Below are positions 58,926 through 64,000 of a stretch of DNA of 64,000 nt, piece by piece (positions within the stretch are counted from its first letter, which is position 1; every line of letters begins with the position of its first letter). The stretch covers positions 95,828,112 to 95,892,111 of the forward strand of contig CM043945.1 in the NCBI GenBank assembly GCA_014529385.2. Direction: 5' to 3'. The position numbers and the translations under genes were made by a program. The stretch comes from Adiantum capillus-veneris. Its lineage: Eukaryota > Streptophyta > Polypodiopsida > Polypodiales > Pteridaceae. The notes beneath the pieces were generated by a model. That model did not search any database. It was not told the origin of the DNA and worked only from the letters and a program-made list of their open reading frames with translations.

Positions 58926-61900
58926 TTACCAATAGCAAGATCATATATATCTTTAGGAAGGAGGATGGAGCCATGCTCATCTTTAGGTTTCGAGACAAAT
59001 ACAATAATGGGTTTGCATTCACGATGCAAAAATATATAGATACCATGGTATATTAGGGATACTCAATGAAGCATTACAAACCGCAAGAAAGAAGAGTGGA
59101 TGTCCCACAACCTTCCATTGACAATATGCACAAAGAAAGTACCATAATCCAATGCCAAGTGGACTCTCAAGACACACTCTATCTTATTATTGCAAAAACT
59201 AGAGGCTATGAGAGGTTTTCAATCTCTTGGAAAACACACTCAGTCCCAATCTATTTGAATGCAACACTCAGTTGTATGTCAGACAACGAACACTCGTAGT
59301 CACATTGGTAAGAAAATCATGACATTTCATTAAGATACCATGCTCCAATCTATACCAAACTTATAGGATAAGTAGATATGGTCTACACATACATGCCTAA
59401 GGCCTCAAATCCACTTTTTAACCAGTAGAAAAATAAAAATGATTATTATAAGCATAGTAAATTTTACCTAGTTGATTTTGGTCCGAAATACCCCTAAAGC
59501 TTAGTCTTGATACCCCAATACCTCTCCTATGACTAAAATGCAACTTTTATGCTTAAATCTTGAGTTATGATCTAATTAGCAATAGGATTGGAGACAAAAA
59601 TTTCATAAAAGCATTACAAGAGACTTACATTGTAGCATAGAGCTTTCACTTATGGATGATCCAAACAAATAATCCACAAGAGAGATACAAGCATCAGAAG
59701 GTAGAGGGAGAGTACACAATACTCAATGACAGTGAAGTATGGCCTCCTTGTTCCGCAACTATAAGCCAAGAATTTTGGTCTACTACCGGCGATAGCTTAT
59801 CTGCCATTCAGATAGCATGATAGGCAATTTCCTAGGTATGAGACTCTGTTGCTCTTCTTGGTGCACATCAAGGTCAATCTACATGGTCTATATGCATTGG
59901 CTACTTTGTCTTCAATGCAGTGGTGAATGGTTATGCAATTGCATGATTTGGTGTTGTGTATTGTGGTGGCCTTTTTTTTTGTAAAATGAAAGTGTTGGTG
60001 ATATCATGGCAGAGAAGGCGGCGCGTCGGTGGTAGTAGTATTTTAGTGAACATTCTTGTTCTCTTCTTTTCCTTGGATCCCATAGAGATCCCTTTTGTTG
60101 GCAGCCGTAGAGCACCTGCCACTATCGCCTTCAAAATTTTCACCTTGGTGGCTTATCCTATGGAGTCATTGATCTTGGAAAATACCATCTTCTTGAATGG
60201 TGCTCAAGAGTTGGTAGGATCTTTGCAAGTCCACCCTGCATGGATCCATCTCATAGAATGGTAGAAACCCTAACCTGCAGTTGGTTTCCCTTGAGCTTCC
60301 GTCTTTGGCCACATTGTAGAGATCCTTATGCATTAGTTGGGGTTTAGCTGCATAAATTTCTACTCTTAAATTTCCAATAAAATATTGCCACATGGTGTTC
60401 TTCTAGTTGGGCTTCTCCTACATAAGTCTTCTTGGCCACTCTAAGGCATTCTTCTTCTAGTTGAAAGGGTGGGAGTTCTTGTAGTCTTTGCTTCATGGGT
60501 TTCTTCTTTTGAGAAGCACTTGGTGATGATTGCATTGAGCCTGTAGGTAGCACATAGAATTTGCAATCCAAGTACATTTCAAAGTTCCATCATCTATGCA
60601 TCTCCAGTGCTTGAACTTGGAAATATCAAATTCAATTCTGTTGCTTAAAGATTATCACTAAAACTCATACAAGCATGATAACACTCAAAAAATCCAACTT
60701 TGAACAAAAATATCAAAGCAAGATTGTAATTGTGATTATTATTTAAGACTTGATTTTGGCATGAACAATGAGCGTTGGCCTTGCACATGGATTTAGGGCA
60801 TCATAATTGGCTTTTGGTAAATTTTGGATAAATTGATACATGGTTAGGATCATTTTTTGAACAGAAGGTCTCTAAAATGGCTAGTTGTAAAATGGAGTGT
60901 TATGGGAGTCCAAATTGTTTCAAATTTTGTGTGTGCACTTGTGATAGTATGTTAGAACCATGGGTGTCAAAAAAGTGTGAAGCTAGGCTCATGTTGGCTT
61001 AAAAGATAATAAACATGATGATTATCTCATGACACCTTTTTCAACTTTTTTGCAAGTTTGACATTGTACAATAATAGACCATGAGTAATGAAGCTCTAAA
61101 TGTGGTTTTGGTAAAGTTTGGAAATTTCCAAGTGTCCCTTCGGTAAAATTTTGAAAATTTGAAGCCATGTGTGTTTTTTGGTAAAGAGGCCAAGTGTAAA
61201 TGGACTTTTGCAATTTTACTTGATAAATGAGGTCAATACAACCTATACCAAGCAAGATGTGAAGGAGTTTTGGCAAACTGGTGCATTTCTTGGCAAAATG
61301 ATGATAAGTGCAATCATTATCTAAGCTTGAAATTGTTTACCAATACTAAAATTTAAGGTTACACACATGCTAACTATGTTTAGTACATAAGCTTTAACCC
61401 TTTTGAACTTGAATCTAATGACTTGAGGTAGATTCTCCCACTTTGCTCTTTGACCTTTGTGGTTTTGTCCTCAACTCTTGATATTGGTGACTCTGCTCTC
61501 TTTCAAGTGTTTGGGCTTGTCCCGTAGGTGGTATAGATTTGGCGTATTGAATTTGGATCAGTTTGGAGACAATTTATGACCTAGGTAAAAAATGGACGCT
61601 TTGTGTACCTCTGAGCCATTTTCTAATGCCATAGACATCACTTGATATTTTGTCAAGATCCCAACTAGGTGCATTGTATGTAGACTCATGTAGAAGCCCC
61701 TTGGGAAGTCAAAATCCAGTTTTGACACTTTGCAAAATTTGAGATTATTATATATAGACTCCTCACGGTTACATGAGCTTATAGGAGTGTTCTATAGGTC
61801 TATGCTACGATCGCATTCAATTTTGGCTCACTTTGGTATATTAAATCAATCGCTATGTTCATTTTTGTGTCTTTCTACCTCGAGGATGCCTTGCTTACCT

Positions 61901-62580
61901 ATGGTTTTTTGGACTACCCATTTGACGAACCCGCAATAAAAAAAGTTCACTAGTAGATTAGGAAATTATTCCTCATATTTCATGTGGAATTGTGCAGTGT
62001 GGAGTCCAAAAGAAGCTTGTAAATGCACGCCAAAAGAGGTCTCTACGAGCTCTCCCCAAAGGTGACAAGTGAAATGAGACTATTTTTGGCTTACCTAGTA
62101 TATACATCTTGGACCCCATAATCCAAATTCTCTCATACCTCTTTATTAGTCCCAATAAGTTGCAAATCACAATTTCCTTTAGAAAATCTTTCATTTGGAC
62201 TCCATTTGCCCAGTTTTTAGAAATTTTGCAAAATTAATCATTGTTGGCCTAATTTGGGCTTTCAATCACCATCGTCAAAATTGAACAAGATTTATAGTGC
62301 TTATCTATACTATCTTCTTGATCATCATCATACCTTTTGTTTCTCAACCTGAGCTTATATGCTATTTAACTATTATATTTTATCTTTTTATTAAAAAAAT
62401 TAGAAGAAGATTACAATTCCAAACTAAAAAATAGAAATCAAAGCCAATAATTATCAAAACACCTTAAATACCACGTTGGCCATATTCTGTGGGTTGCTCC
62501 ATTTGATTGCTTTTTTGATAAAACAACACACATAAAAAGTAAAAATTGTAAACTTTTTTAACTTTTCTAATCATATTTAC
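58926..62580. other. Unassigned sequence
   Basis: No conserved protein, LTR or RNA gene recognised. Minus-strand frames at 59912-60577 carry Lys/Gln-rich text (LQELPPFQLEEECLRVAKKT) that looks coding-like across frameshifts but matches nothing I know. The remainder is AT-rich with short frames only. Confidence 0.35.
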
Positions 62581-62582
62581 AC

Positions 62583-62608
62583 TACACACACACACACACA
62601 CACACACA
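62583..62608. repeat. (CA)n microsatellite
   Basis: About 12 CA units in AT-rich surroundings. Confidence 0.95.
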
Positions 62609-64000
62609 TAGGGGTTATTATGTTGTATGTTCCCAATATCTATATTTAGAAGGGTATATTAAGTGGACCTGTTATAAAATCAAACCTTAACATATAAACA
62701 CTTGAATGACTCTTGAAAAACATTGCCCTTTTAATAGTAGTTTTCATGCAGTTTGGTTCACATTTAGAATGTCATCCCCTCCTAAATGGAGTCCTTCAAG
62801 ACCATAGTGTGTGATCCGGGAAATGTTGTCCACGGTCCTGGAAAATCATGTCTACAGAGAGCACAAATTGGCTCTGCCATGCTTATGATGTCAATTTAGT
62901 TGAAAACATTATGATGTGCAAGAGGAGGGTCTTGAGGAGAGTGCTCAAGGATTTTTTATGCTAAGGATTCTTGCATGTTGTTTCTCTTTAATATAAGATT
63001 TTGTGGTAATTGAACACGGTCTTTGATAGTAGTCAACTATGAATGACTATCATGGTTTTGTCGACCAATTGGTTGAGAGATTGGCTATTGCTTTGACTGT
63101 TGAGTGTCCAATTACTGAAGCTTTGATAGCTACTTATAACCTCTCTCCATTGGCATGTTCTTTGGCTTCCAAACCCATATGGTCACAATTGATTGCACTC
63201 TTTGCTTGTTCCGGAGTAGATGGTGGGATCTAGAGTTTATATGTAGCTTGGTTATTATTGGAATAAAATTTCTTGGGCACCCAAATTTGTTCAGGGTTTG
63301 ATTGAAGTTGAGATTTTGGTACTTAATATTGCCTGGGTCCATGCATGCCTATTGGATGAGGGTAAATCTTGTGGTTGGCATTGAGATGAGGATGCCCGTG
63401 TGATCATGACAAGGTTTTCCTAACTTAGAAACTCATAATTCAACTTTCCACTCTCTTTACTATATGTACTTTTAGTTGTTCACCATGAGAGAGTTCCAAG
63501 ATCTTTGTGTCCCAATCTTGAATTGCCTTGTAAGTCCTCATTCAAGGAACTCCCAATGCCATGTCTTCATTCATATTTTCATCTAGGATACAGATAAAAG
63601 CGTGTGGATAGGGAAATTCATGCACTAAAAGGTTGAGGTTAATCATACCCAAAGTTGGAGTGAATTCCTTGTGACAAGATTTCACTTTGGTTGTACAATA
63701 CTTCAAGGGTTGTGTAGTGGCTTTCTTGTAAGTGGAGTAGCACACATAATTTATCCTACACATGTATCTTCTAAGGCATTGACTTTGATTCCATCTTTCA
63801 ATATCATCGTGATCCACATGTCAAGTCCATCTAACCATTCATCATTCATTTCTACCTTATCCTTTGCTAGAGTGGTGGTGAATTGTAGAGCTTGAATCTA
63901 GGATATGCTCACATGAGTTCTTGGGCTGGTTGCATTGTAGATTTTTTCTTCAATACCCTAATGCAAGCATCTTCTTGAGCTTCATCAATGACTTGTTGTT
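62609..64000. other. Unassigned sequence to window end
   Basis: Short frames only. The minus-strand 91-codon frame at 63542-63817 (SCHKEFTPTLGMINLNLLVH) and the plus-strand 64-codon frame at 63039-63233 have no recognised domain. Confidence 0.35.

Noticed and set aside
59912-60577. Coding-like minus-strand region as a LINE or gag
   Set aside because: Lys/Gln-rich text across frameshifts but no motif that identifies a family.

Overview
This window is a graveyard of plant transposable elements. No convincing single-copy host gene, rRNA or tRNA was found. The genome is eukaryotic and most likely a land plant with a large repeat-rich genome: there are Ty1/copia, Ty3/gypsy (chromovirus and Tat-like), several LINE types and a CACTA DNA transposon with TNP2 transposase. 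The two RTE-like LINEs and the 20.4-22.9 kb gypsy resemble families I associate with ferns. That placement rests on recognition from memory, not on a search.

Layout. 1-3.3 kb: 5' half of a minus-strand gypsy (gag-protease). 3.5-7.9 kb: an L1-type LINE (ORF1 with CCHC knuckle, ORF2 endonuclease and RT), minus. 8.2-11.8 kb: a gag-like remnant and chromovirus pieces in opposite orientations. 11.96-15.06 kb: second LINE. 15.06-16.8 kb: deleted copia copy D. 16.87-17.63 kb: microsatellites. 18.2-19.3 kb: third LINE. 20.1-20.4 kb: compound tandem repeat. 20.4-22.9 kb: gypsy 3, RT deleted, with two integrase zinc modules. 23.2-24.4 kb: copia A (5' LTR, PBS, gag), broken by a CACTA element starting at 24404, whose TNP2 lies at 26.5-28.8 kb. 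29.8-36.3 kb: gypsy 2, the best-preserved gypsy, with two RNase H domains. 36.7-38.6 kb: copia E RT/RNase H. 38.7-42.4 kb: gag of a gypsy like gypsy 3. 42.7-45.7 kb: copia B, minus. 45.7-46.1 kb: 3' end of copia C. 46.1-47.8 kb: chromovirus 3' half. 48.8-51.4 kb: decayed coiled-coil protein of unknown identity. 51.45-58.78 kb: copia F, split inside its RT domain by a young complete copia (G, 52651-58203) with 192-bp LTRs and a 5-bp target-site duplication. 58.8-64 kb: a short copia piece, then sequence in which I recognise nothing.

The copies are mostly inactive. Where an inserted stop can be compared with a related copy or a conserved family motif, it nearly always fits a C-to-T (or G-to-A) change at a Gln, Arg or Trp codon. 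This is the expected footprint of cytosine methylation silencing followed by deamination. Gypsy 2 and copia G carry only one to three disabling changes each and are the most recent arrivals. No novel defence or metabolic system is visible. The most interesting items are the dual-RNase H gypsy, domain-scale tandem duplications inside elements, the RT-less gypsy with two zinc modules, and the unidentified coiled-coil protein.
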